Source: Desulfamplus sp. (lineage in GTDB: Bacteria > Desulfobacterota > Desulfobacteria > Desulfobacterales > Desulfobacteraceae). From it: a stretch of 17,667 nucleotides of DNA. This document shows, in pieces, positions 6,963 through 14,379 of this stretch (positions are counted from its first letter, which is position 1; the number at the start of each line of letters is the position of its first letter). The stretch lies in assembly GCA_015233755.1 (NCBI GenBank), contig JADFXA010000017.1:1-17667 (forward strand), read 5' to 3'. Made by a program: the position numbers and the translations under genes. A model generated the notes under the pieces. The model made no database searches, had not been told where the DNA came from, and was given only the letters and a program-made list of their open reading frames with translations.

Positions 6963-8501
6963 CTACATAATACCTGTTGCTATCTTCTTAAATGGTAGCA
7001 ATACTGTAAAGGTTGTGCCTCTGTTTACCTCACTCTCAACATTAATATAACCGTTCATTGAGTCAACAATACCTTTAACAATTGGCAAACCAAGACCTGT
7101 CCCATTTATGAACCTCGTTTTTTCATTTTTAACTCTGTAGAATCTTTCAAAAATTTTATCCATATATTTGGCATCAATTCCAAAACCATTATCTTTTACC
7201 TTTACTCTAATATTGTTTCCAGCAAGATCGCAGCTAACCTCAATTTGACCACCATCTTGTGTGTAATTTATGGCATTAGAGATTAAATTTCCAAAAACAC
7301 TCTCAATTGCCATTGGGTCTGCTGTAATTGTAGGTAACGGAGTTTCAGGAGAAGGTATAGATAAGGTAAGCGTTTGATTCTTTGCAACAGCTCTTGCATT
7401 TAAGAAGCTGCATATATTATTAAGAAGCTCATCAATTTTAACAGGCTTTGACTCTTTAGCAGACATTCCAGCCTCAATTCGGGATAGATCAAGAAGATCA
7501 CCAATTGTTGAAATAAGAGCTTTAGTTTTTTCCTTTGCACGGGAGAGCATATACTGCTCTTCTTCGCTGGCTACACCTTTTTTATCCTCTCCTGCATGTG
7601 CCATCATAACCATATTGAGCTGCTCGTGAATTGTTGATAGCGGAGAGCGTAGTTCATGTGTAACTTTAGCTACAAATTCAGATTTTACCTGATCTAATGC
7701 CTTCATTGTTGATATATCCACGATATTTACAACAGCACCAAGACACTCTTTTTTCTCCCCTAAAACTGGCCTGCATCTGACCATAAAAAATTTTTTGTTA
7801 TCAATATCAATCTCGTGGGCAGGAATATCAGCATAGTCAATATATTTTCCCTTTGAAATATCAAGAATAAGGGTACAAAGCTCTTGGTTATTAAATATCT
7901 CTTCAACTGTAATATCGCCTGGACCCTTTTTAGGATCAATATCAAGATAGCGATAACAAGCTGGATTTATTAGAACAACTTTTCCATCTGAGTTAGTAAC
8001 CATAACCCCATTTGGCAGAGATTCTATAATTGTAAGTGTTCTGCTTTGCTCTGTATGAAGGTCTGCAAGATTGCGTTTTCTCTCCTCCTGAAGCCTTTTT
8101 GTCTCAATTGCAAGGTCAAGTTTTTCCCTTGCTCTACTTACGGCAATTCTAAGTTGATCTGGTTGATAAGGTTTAGGTATAAAGTTGTAAGCACCACGCT
8201 GCATAGCTTCAATTGCTGTCTCTACAGTTGCATATCCTGTAATTACAATAACAAGGATGCCTCTATCTAATGCCATAATCCGCTTTAAAACTTCCATGCC
8301 GTCCATACCGGGCATCTTCATATCAAGAAGGACAATTGAGATTGGCTCTTTTTCAATAATCTCAATTCCATCTTCCCCTTTTGGGGCAAGGAACACCTCA
8401 AAATCCATTTTGGAAAGAATCCTTCTGGCACCTTCTCGTAAACTTGGTTCATCATCAATTACCAGAATTTTTTTGGGATCAATGTTTTCCATACTCTTCA
8501 T
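6963..8501 (-). CDS. Soluble hybrid histidine kinase, REC-PAS-HisKA-HATPase_c
   Basis: The order of domains is inverted from the usual hybrid kinase. An N-terminal receiver (residues ~10-125; acidic pair D16-D17, phospho-acceptor D60 in LLDMKMPGMDG, T88, K110) leads through a coiled-coil-like Glu/Arg/Lys linker (~125-152) into a PAS domain (~153-265). HisKA follows with phospho-His H282 in VTHELRSPLS, then HATPase_c with N box N409, G1 DNGFGID (437-443) and G2 GTGLGLP (467-473). No membrane segment is present, so it is cytosolic and probably takes input by phosphotransfer to D60 and by PAS ligand. All catalytic residues are present. A likely output partner is the CheY-like regulator at 9601-9987, but this is inferred from proximity only. 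AAGGAG lies 3 nt before the chosen ATG and 12 nt before a fourth-codon ATG, so the start could be 8492. It follows aroE by 47 bp, probably in the same transcript. Confidence 0.93.
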   Translation of the reverse strand: MKSMENIDPKKILVIDDEPSLREGARRILSKMDFEVFLAPKGEDGIEIIEKEPISIVLLDMKMPGMDGMEVLKRIMALDRGILVIVITGYATVETAIEAMQRGAYNFIPKPYQPDQLRIAVSRAREKLDLAIETKRLQEERKRNLADLHTEQSRTLTIIESLPNGVMVTNSDGKVVLINPACYRYLDIDPKKGPGDITVEEIFNNQELCTLILDISKGKYIDYADIPAHEIDIDNKKFFMVRCRPVLGEKKECLGAVVNIVDISTMKALDQVKSEFVAKVTHELRSPLSTIHEQLNMVMMAHAGEDKKGVASEEEQYMLSRAKEKTKALISTIGDLLDLSRIEAGMSAKESKPVKIDELLNNICSFLNARAVAKNQTLTLSIPSPETPLPTITADPMAIESVFGNLISNAINYTQDGGQIEVSCDLAGNNIRVKVKDNGFGIDAKYMDKIFERFYRVKNEKTRFINGTGLGLPIVKGIVDSMNGYINVESEVNRGTTFTVLLPFKKIATGIM

Positions 8502-8548
8502 AATCTCCTTAATCTCTAAATATCTCCTTATAAATGGTTTTAAGATTT

Positions 8549-9373
8549 TTAAATAGCATTAATGGCTTTAAGAAATTCAGATGGTTCTACGTCAATTCGT
8601 GTCCAAAGAAGTAGAGTTCGTCTTGCTGCATGGGCAAGAGGGGTAAGACCATCAATAAAAGGGACACCAAGTTCAGAAGCCTTGCTCTGCCATATATTAT
8701 TTTGACGTCCATAATTTAGATCAACTATAAGTTCACACTCTTTGAAGTGTTGATTTGCAATGAATCGTGCAAATTCTGGTGAATCGTCAGGGGACGATAT
8801 TGGGGTTGTGTTTATTATGATATTGGCAGTTGGCGCCTGTTTTGCCATTATCTCAAGAGATGTTGCACTACCTCCAATTTTATTTATAATATCTTCAACT
8901 CTTTTGGAAGTTCTGCCAGATATTTGTATGGAAGATGCCCTCAACCAATTTAATATAAAAACCACAGCTCTTGCACCGCCGCCTGAACCAAATACAAGAG
9001 CTTTTTTGTCTGTAACATTAAAGGCTTTCTCCTCAAGTGTATCCATAAAACCTATTGCATTGGTGTTGTATCCTTTAAGCTCGTGATCGTTGCGAATTAT
9101 AGTATTAACCGCACCAATGATATTTGCTCCTTCAGATAATATATTCATATAGGGTATAACAGATGATTTGTATGGAATGGTTACATTAGCACCGTCAATA
9201 TTTAGTGATTTAAGGCTCTGCATCGCAGCCCCGATTTGATCGGGAAATACTTTGAATGGGACATAAGCCGCACTGATTCCAATTCGCTTAAATACGGTTG
9301 AAAACATGGTGGGCGATTTTGTACGGAACGCCCGCTCATCACCTAAAATACAAAATATCTTCATAATCACCAT
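8549..9373 (-). CDS. aroE: Shikimate dehydrogenase family protein (AroE-like) with altered catalytic position
   Basis: The family reduces 3-dehydroshikimate to shikimate with NADPH. The substrate-side motifs TKSPTM (18-23) and NVTIPYK (63-69) keep the catalytic Lys (K69), and AVNT lies at 88-91. The nucleotide-binding loop GSGGGARA spans 129-136, and NTTPISSPD lies at 188-196 where NATPxGM is usual. The position normally held by the catalytic Asp of GxNTD is Asn (GYNTN, N105; codon 9059-9061, AAT). The C-terminal GxxMLxxQA block reads DGLTPLAHAA, lacking the usual Gln. So this is a divergent AroE; it may still be the housekeeping enzyme of its lineage, or act on a related substrate. Length (274 aa) is normal. 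The start is uncertain: the ATG at 9373 has no Shine-Dalgarno sequence, while the ATG at 9364 (MKIFCILGD) has GGTG just upstream and fits the family better. The 227 bp upstream show no clear promoter. Confidence 0.87.
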   Translation of the reverse strand: MVIMKIFCILGDERAFRTKSPTMFSTVFKRIGISAAYVPFKVFPDQIGAAMQSLKSLNIDGANVTIPYKSSVIPYMNILSEGANIIGAVNTIIRNDHELKGYNTNAIGFMDTLEEKAFNVTDKKALVFGSGGGARAVVFILNWLRASSIQISGRTSKRVEDIINKIGGSATSLEIMAKQAPTANIIINTTPISSPDDSPEFARFIANQHFKECELIVDLNYGRQNNIWQSKASELGVPFIDGLTPLAHAARRTLLLWTRIDVEPSEFLKAINAI

Positions 9374-9539
9374 CCGAGGTAAAGTTGATCGTTCTTGATT
9401 AAAACTTGTTATTTGGGTTGAAATGTTTTTTTGCCTTAAAACTTACCCTTAAGTTGTAAAGTTTAGTTGAATTTTTAGTGTTTACGAAAGGCGGTAAGGA
9501 TTTTTGTAGAAAAAAAATTGAACATGACAGTGGAACAGA

Positions 9540-9590
9540 TAAAAAAATAGGTAGAGGCAATGCTAAAGAATCTTCAACCTCTACCTTAAG
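9540..9590 (-). terminator. Rho-independent terminator of the CheY-like response regulator gene
   Basis: On the minus strand, AGGTAGAGG (from 9586-9578) pairs with CCTCTACCT (9557-9549) to form a 9-bp, GC-containing stem around a 20-nt loop. It is followed directly by ATTTTTTT (9548-9541). It starts about 15 nt after the regulator's stop codon and matches the classic hairpin-plus-U-tract form. The rest of 9374-9540, leading to aroE, holds no gene I can support. Confidence 0.88.
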
Positions 9591-9600
9591 AGTATTAATA

Positions 9601-9987
9601 TTAAGAGATAAGTCTTTTGACACTTTTTGTAATCTCTTCCGCAGAAGCTGGCTTAGGAAGGTAGTCATCAGCCTCCATACTCATTCCATCAGCATGAGAA
9701 TAACGTGTTGAGCCAACATGATCTGCAACCGCGGTAAGCATAATAATAGGTATATCACTATATTTATCACTGCGTTTTAATTCAGCACACACCTCATATC
9801 CATCTTTTTCAGGCATCATAACATCAAGAACAATAGCATCAGGTGGATTTGCTTTTACCTTTTCAATAGCCTCATTTCCATCATAAGCAACTTCAACATC
9901 AAATCCTTCCCGTTTTAGGTTTGACTGGACAATTGAGGCAAAATCAGGCTCGTCGTCCACAACAAGTATTCTCTTTTTTTCGCTCAT
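9601..9987 (-). CDS. Single-domain CheY-like response regulator
   Basis: This is a lone receiver domain of 128 aa with no DNA-binding or enzymatic output, so it should signal through protein contacts or pass phosphate on. The acidic pair is D11-D12, phospho-acceptor D55 sits in AIVLDVMMPEKDG, the switch Thr is T85 and the conserved Lys is K112 (LPKP). The segment between beta4 and beta5 (about 86-107, VADHVGSTRYSHADGMSMEADD) is longer than in CheY; this elongated form is common in stand-alone receivers of deltaproteobacteria (from memory). A good Shine-Dalgarno (GGGAGA, ~8 nt spacing), its own promoter and a strong terminator make it monocistronic. The kinase two genes downstream is a plausible but unproven partner. 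Confidence 0.93.
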   Translation of the reverse strand: MSEKKRILVVDDEPDFASIVQSNLKREGFDVEVAYDGNEAIEKVKANPPDAIVLDVMMPEKDGYEVCAELKRSDKYSDIPIIMLTAVADHVGSTRYSHADGMSMEADDYLPKPASAEEITKSVKRLIS

Positions 9988-10056
9988 AATATATCTCCCT
10001 AATTAAAATTTAAGTATTGGTGAAATGCTAAAATTCTTTAAATTCTCTGCTCGATT

Positions 10057-10085
10057 TATATATATGTCAGGTTTGTGCATGTCAA
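10057..10085 (-). promoter_or_regulatory. Predicted promoter of the CheY-like regulator gene
   Basis: On the minus strand TTGACA (10085-10080), a 17-bp spacer and TATATA (10062-10057) give a 6/6 -35 and a partial -10. An overlapping TATAAA lies at 19 bp. The leader would be roughly 60 nt. Confidence 0.55.
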
Positions 10086-10131
10086 CCAAAAATAGGGAAA
10101 CCATTTGACTTGGAGGAGTTTAATTTAAATC

Positions 10132-10160
10132 TTGACACATAAATCAATTAAAAATATATT
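10132..10160 (+). promoter_or_regulatory. Strong sigma70-type promoter for the EF-G gene
   Basis: TTGACA (10132-10137), an exact 17-bp spacer and TATATT (10155-10160) match consensus at 6/6 and 5/6. The leader would be ~90 nt. The divergent regulator promoter starts 47 bp away, so the two share one 269-bp control region. Confidence 0.75.
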
Positions 10161-10183
10161 AATCAAATTTTTTTAATAATACG

Positions 10184-10228
10184 TGTTACACTTAACTTGT
10201 TGAGTAACAGGTTGGAAAAGAACAAGTT
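10184..10228 (+). promoter_or_regulatory. Inverted repeats in the EF-G mRNA leader
   Basis: AACTTGTT (10194-10201) pairs exactly with AACAAGTT (10221-10228) across 19 nt, followed by TTT. A second, interleaved pair is TGTTAC (10184-10189) with GTAACA (10204-10209). The two pairs cannot form together, so the leader could switch between folds. The stems are AT-rich and short, and chance is possible. Confidence 0.35.
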
Positions 10229-10256
10229 TTTAGAGTTATAAGGATAATTTTTTATT

Positions 10257-12338
10257 ATGTTAAAGGATTTAAAAAGAGTAAGAAATATTGGAATTAGTGC
10301 ACACATTGATTCTGGAAAAACAACGTTGACAGAAAGAATTCTTTTTTACACCAATCGAATTCATCAAATTCACGAGGTTAAAGGAAAAGATGGTGCTGGT
10401 GCTGTTATGGACTCTATGGATCTCGAAAGAGAACGCGGAATAACCATTGCTTCGGCAGCAACACACTGTGAGTGGAATAAAAACGATATAAATATCATTG
10501 ACACCCCGGGGCATGTTGATTTTACAGTTGAAGTTGAGAGATCGCTTAGAGTTCTTGATGGAGTTATTTTGGTTCTTTGTTCAGTATCTGGTGTACAGTC
10601 TCAATCAATCACGGTTGATCAGCAGATGAAACGTTATCAGGTGCCTTGTATCGCGTTTGTCAACAAATGCGATCGAAGTGGAGCTAACCCATACAGAGTT
10701 GCAAAGCAGCTGAGAGACAAACTTGGTCATAACTCTATTTTAATGCAGATTCCTATTGGTCTTGAAGATAAACTTAAAGGGGTTGTTGATCTTATCTCAA
10801 TGAAAGCACTCTACTTTGAGGGCGATAATGGGGAGCATGTAGTTGTAAAAGAGATTCCTCCAGAGCTTAAAGATGAAGCAACTGAAAAACGTGAAGAGAT
10901 GATTGATGCTGTCTCTATGTATTCTGATGAGCTGACAGAAGCTATTTTGGAAGAAAAAGAGATTACAGAGGCAATGGTTGTTAGTGCAGTCAGAAGAGGT
11001 ACCATTTCAAGAGAGATGACACCTGTTTTCATGGGTTCTGCCTATAAAAACACGGCGGTTCAGCCTCTGTTGGATGCTGTTCTCAAATTTCTGCCAGCTC
11101 CAATTGATATAAATAATGAAGCCATTGACCATGATCGCAATGGCGAGAGTATCATCTTGACAAGCGATTTTGACAAACCCACAGTTGCCTTAGCATTCAA
11201 GTTAGAAGATGGGCAGTATGGCCAGTTGACCTATATCAGAGTTTATCAGGGCGGATTAAAAAAAGGCGATACCATTATCAACAGCCGTGATGGCAAAAAA
11301 GTTAAAGTCGGACGACTCATTAGAATGCACGCTGCTGAGATGGAAGATATTGATGAGATTCCAGCAGGTCATATTGGTGCTATGTTTGGTATTGACTGTG
11401 CTTCTGGCGACACCTTTGTAAGCCCAGGTATCAACTACTCAATGATTGCCATGCATGTCATGGAGCCTGTTATATCTCTTTCAATTATTCCGGTTGACAA
11501 TAAATCCCAGATTAATATGTCAAAGGCTCTTAACAGATTTACTAAAGAAGACCCAACTTTTAGAACCTATGTTGATAAAGAGACCAGCGAGACCATTATT
11601 CAGGGAATGGGAGAACTGCACCTTGAGGTCTATGTTGAGAGGATGAAGCGGGAATATAAAGCAGAGGTTATAACAGGTCAGCCAAGAGTTGCCTACAGAG
11701 AGACTATTACCCAAAAAGCAGAATTTAATTACACCCACAAAAAGCAGACAGGTGGTGCTGGTCAATACGGTCGTGTTTCTGGCTTTGTTGAACCTTTTGA
11801 AGGTGAATTTGAATTTGTGAATAAAGTTACTGGTGGAAGAATTCCAACTAACTATATTCCCGCCTGCGAAAAGGGTTTTGCAGGCTGTATGGAAAAAGGT
11901 CCCAAATTAGAATTTCCAATTACTGGTGTCCGTGTAACATTAATGGATGGTGCATACCATGCTGTTGACTCATCTGATATGGCATTTCAAGCAGCTGCAA
12001 GAGGTGGTTTTCTTGAAGGTTACCTTAAAGCCAAACCAGTTATCCATGAGCCTATTATGAAGGTTGTTATTGAAACGCCAAATGAATTTCAAGGCTCTTG
12101 TATGGGGCTTATCAATCAACGCCGCGGTATTATTCTTGGCTCTCAGGAAGAGGGTGTTATGTCTGTTATTGAATCTCAAGTTCCTCTCTCAGAAATGTTT
12201 GGATTTTCAACCATACTTCGTTCTGCAACTCAGGGCAAAGCACAATTCACAATGGAATTTTCTTCATACAAACAGGTTCCCCAGTCTGTAGCAGATGCGA
12301 TTATTAAGGCAAAAGAAGAAGATAAAAAGAAAAAATAG
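10257..12338 (+). CDS. fusA: Translation elongation factor G, spd/mitochondrial-EFG1-like type
   Basis: This GTPase moves tRNA and mRNA through the ribosome after peptide-bond formation. At 693 aa it is full length, with all five G motifs visible: AHIDSGKTT (15-23), RGIT (60-63), DTPGH (82-86), NKCD (136-139) and a GSA near 259-261. Domain II, domain III (IIQGMGELHLEVYVERM), domain IV (KKQTGGAGQYGRV loop) and domain V follow. The N-terminus (RNIGISAHIDSGKTTLTER, HEVKGKDGAGAVMDSM, RGITIASAAT) is much closer to mitochondrial EF-G1 and the 'spdEFG' of spirochaetes, planctomycetes and deltaproteobacteria than to E. coli FusA. Bacteria with this type often carry a second EF-G elsewhere. It has its own strong promoter and a ~90-nt leader. 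AAGGA lies about 12 nt upstream of the ATG, which is long. It is not in a str operon here; the only co-transcribed gene is the P-loop protein 18 bp downstream. Confidence 0.95.
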   Translation: MLKDLKRVRNIGISAHIDSGKTTLTERILFYTNRIHQIHEVKGKDGAGAVMDSMDLERERGITIASAATHCEWNKNDINIIDTPGHVDFTVEVERSLRVLDGVILVLCSVSGVQSQSITVDQQMKRYQVPCIAFVNKCDRSGANPYRVAKQLRDKLGHNSILMQIPIGLEDKLKGVVDLISMKALYFEGDNGEHVVVKEIPPELKDEATEKREEMIDAVSMYSDELTEAILEEKEITEAMVVSAVRRGTISREMTPVFMGSAYKNTAVQPLLDAVLKFLPAPIDINNEAIDHDRNGESIILTSDFDKPTVALAFKLEDGQYGQLTYIRVYQGGLKKGDTIINSRDGKKVKVGRLIRMHAAEMEDIDEIPAGHIGAMFGIDCASGDTFVSPGINYSMIAMHVMEPVISLSIIPVDNKSQINMSKALNRFTKEDPTFRTYVDKETSETIIQGMGELHLEVYVERMKREYKAEVITGQPRVAYRETITQKAEFNYTHKKQTGGAGQYGRVSGFVEPFEGEFEFVNKVTGGRIPTNYIPACEKGFAGCMEKGPKLEFPITGVRVTLMDGAYHAVDSSDMAFQAAARGGFLEGYLKAKPVIHEPIMKVVIETPNEFQGSCMGLINQRRGIILGSQEEGVMSVIESQVPLSEMFGFSTILRSATQGKAQFTMEFSSYKQVPQSVADAIIKAKEEDKKKK

Positions 12339-12356
12339 GGATAAAGAGAGGGAAAA

Positions 12357-13046
12357 ATGCTAAGAAAAGATTTAATTCAAAAAAGCCCTGTAGTGCAGAT
12401 TCTCGGTAGTGACTATATGGAAAAAAGTCAATTTGGTGCTGTGATTTCAAGAGCAGGTGTAGGCAAGACTCAATTTCTTGTGCAGATTGCTATTTCATGG
12501 CTTCTTGAGGGGAAAAAGGTTATTCATATAAGCCTTTATGACACTATTGATAAAATAAACCTTAGATATAAAGAAGGTTATACTAACCTTATTGACAGTG
12601 TTGGATATATTGATCCTCAAAAAGCCTCTCGTCTTTGGGACGATCTTGCCCCTTGTAAATTTGGCATAACCTGCCACGAGAACACCTTTAGCCCCAAAAA
12701 TATTAGAGATTACCTTGTTAGCCTTAAAAAGAACTCTCTTGAAATGCCTTCAATGATTGTGGTTGATGGTCTTGATTTTGATAGAGATTGCTCTATTGTT
12801 TTAGATAAACTGTCAGAGCTTGCTTCTGAGTTTTCATTGGCGATTTGGTTTTCAATGAAAAGCCATAGAGAAGAGGCTTTTACTGATAAGGGTTTTCCGA
12901 TTCAGCTTGATAAAGTTCAAAGTCGTTTTGCAAAAGCAGTGTATTTGCAGCCTAAAGAGGATAAAATTGAGGTGGTTATTCTCAAAGATGGTGTGAAAGT
13001 CAATGAAAGACACCTTATCGAGCCAGCCACAATGATGCTTGCCTAA
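12357..13046 (+). CDS. Uncharacterised P-loop ATPase-like protein (RecA/DnaB-like fold)
   Basis: I do not recognise a named family. The 229-aa soluble protein has a Walker A-like motif SRAGVGKTQ (residues 31-39), resembling the DnaB form (ARPSMGKT) in having a small residue in place of the first Gly. A Walker B-like strand PSMIVVDGLD (131-140) ends in D137. The next strand (LAIWFSMKSH, 161-170) could carry a sensor polar residue. The C-terminal ~40 residues are probably beta strands (AVYLQ, IEVVILKDG). No membrane, zinc or DNA-binding segments are seen. It starts 18 bp after the EF-G stop with a good Shine-Dalgarno (GAGAGGG), so it must be translated from the same mRNA. A translation-linked role is only a guess from that. 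A long palindrome follows the gene. Confidence 0.85.
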   Translation: MLRKDLIQKSPVVQILGSDYMEKSQFGAVISRAGVGKTQFLVQIAISWLLEGKKVIHISLYDTIDKINLRYKEGYTNLIDSVGYIDPQKASRLWDDLAPCKFGITCHENTFSPKNIRDYLVSLKKNSLEMPSMIVVDGLDFDRDCSIVLDKLSELASEFSLAIWFSMKSHREEAFTDKGFPIQLDKVQSRFAKAVYLQPKEDKIEVVILKDGVKVNERHLIEPATMMLA

Positions 13047-13057
13047 TATAATACTTT

Positions 13058-13091
13058 TATACCCATAGTTATTTGAATAACTATGGGTATA
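13058..13091. terminator. Long perfect palindrome between convergent genes (probable bidirectional stem-loop)
   Basis: A 16-bp perfect stem with a 2-nt centre (left arm 13058-13073, TG, right arm 13076-13091) begins 11 nt after the P-loop gene stop and lies 59 nt beyond the nifS stop on the other strand. Both mRNAs would fold it. It lacks a U-tract on either side: TATAAAAAG follows on plus, AAAGTATTAT on minus. It is either an atypical shared terminator or 3'-end stabiliser, or a protein-binding dyad. The remaining 58 bp to nifS show nothing. Confidence 0.6.
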
Positions 13092-13149
13092 TATAAAAAG
13101 CAGCTTATGTTTTAATAGATACTTATTTTAATTTAGCAAAAAAGATATA

Positions 13150-14316
13150 TCATTTTTTCCAAAATGGTGAAATATCTCTCAACCTTTTAATAATTGGCGG
13201 CATTGCCTTAATTATATAACTCATCTCCTCTTTTGTATTGTATGTTGATAGAGAAAATCGGATTGTCCCGTGAGCAGATTCAAAAGGCACCTTCATTGCC
13301 ATTAGAACATGAGATGGATCAAGCGAGCCTGATGTGCAGGCAGAACCAGACGACGCACAGATACCACTTTGATCCATCAAAAGCAAAATTGATTCCCCCT
13401 CCACTGCATCAAATCCAATACTCAAGGTATTTGGAAGGCGATTTTTCTTATCTCCATTGACTGAAGATGCTGGTATCTTTGCAAGCAGTTCAACTTCAAG
13501 ATAATCCCTCAATCCTCTGATTCTTGTATCCATTTCGTTTAAATGAACTTTTGCAAGTTCACTTGCTTTTCCAAGTCCGATAATCGAAGCTGTATTTTCA
13601 GTTCCAGCTCTTCGCCCTTTTTCCTGATGCCCACCTTTAAGAAACGGCGGAAATTTTATCCCCTGTCTCACATATAAAGCTCCAATACCCTTTGGAGCGT
13701 GAATCTTATGGCCAGATAAAGATAGCATAGCAATGTCGGCAGCCTTAACATCAATAGGTATTTTCCCCACTGCCTGAACCGCATCAGTATGAAACAAAAT
13801 CCCTTTTTCAGCAGCTTTCCGAGCAACTTCTTCAACAGGAAAAATGACACCAGTCTCATTATTTGCCCACATCAGAGATATTACAGCAATATCATCTGCT
13901 TTTTTCTCGATTATGTCGTAAATAAGTTCTGTGTTAAGATGACCCTCTCTATCTACAGGGACAAAAGTTATATGATAGCCTTTTTTCTCAAGATAAGAGC
14001 AGAGGTTTTTAATTGCAGGATGTTCAACAGCAGATGTAATTATGTGTTTTTTGGCGGGATTGAGTTCAAGAGCAGCCATGATTGCAGCATTATCACTTTC
14101 AGTTCCGCAGCTTGTAAATACGATTTCTGATGGATTGGCATTAATAAGTCTTGCCACCCGTTCCCGTGCCTCCTGAATCTTTCCACCTACATTGCCACCA
14201 AATGAGTGCATACTTGAAGGGTTGCCATACAGCTCAGAAAAATAGGGCATCATCTCTTCAAGAACTTCAGGAGCCACTTTTGTTGTGGCATTATTATCAG
14301 TATATACAATATTCAT
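13150..14316 (-). CDS. nifS: Cysteine desulfurase, NifS/IscS family (class I)
   Basis: This PLP enzyme takes sulfur from cysteine as an enzyme persulfide and gives it to the NifU scaffold for Fe-S cluster assembly. The N-terminal VYTDNNATT block (4-12), NPSSMH (32-37) and SAVEHP (95-100) precede the PLP Lys K204 in LSLSGHKIHAPKG. The RRAGTEN motif (235-241) follows. The persulfide Cys is C327 in the SSGSACTSG loop, with a second Cys at C320. Length (388 aa) is normal for NifS. AAGGAG lies 10 nt upstream of the ATG. It lies 63 bp downstream of nifU on the same strand, the order nifU-nifS, and is the last gene before the palindrome. No nitrogenase gene is in the window, so this pair is likely the general Fe-S system. 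Confidence 0.96.
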   Translation of the reverse strand: MNIVYTDNNATTKVAPEVLEEMMPYFSELYGNPSSMHSFGGNVGGKIQEARERVARLINANPSEIVFTSCGTESDNAAIMAALELNPAKKHIITSAVEHPAIKNLCSYLEKKGYHITFVPVDREGHLNTELIYDIIEKKADDIAVISLMWANNETGVIFPVEEVARKAAEKGILFHTDAVQAVGKIPIDVKAADIAMLSLSGHKIHAPKGIGALYVRQGIKFPPFLKGGHQEKGRRAGTENTASIIGLGKASELAKVHLNEMDTRIRGLRDYLEVELLAKIPASSVNGDKKNRLPNTLSIGFDAVEGESILLLMDQSGICASSGSACTSGSLDPSHVLMAMKVPFESAHGTIRFSLSTYNTKEEMSYIIKAMPPIIKRLRDISPFWKK

Positions 14317-14379
14317 TTTTTTATATTCTCCTTTTTCATTTGGTGCATTTTAAAATTCAAACTTTTAAAACCCCGTTTT

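Noticed and set aside
9399..9668. Open frame of 89 codons on the minus strand, in the gap before aroE
   Set aside because: It starts inside the response regulator gene in another frame, runs through that gene's terminator hairpin, and its product shows no domain, only AT-driven Phe/Leu/Lys content.
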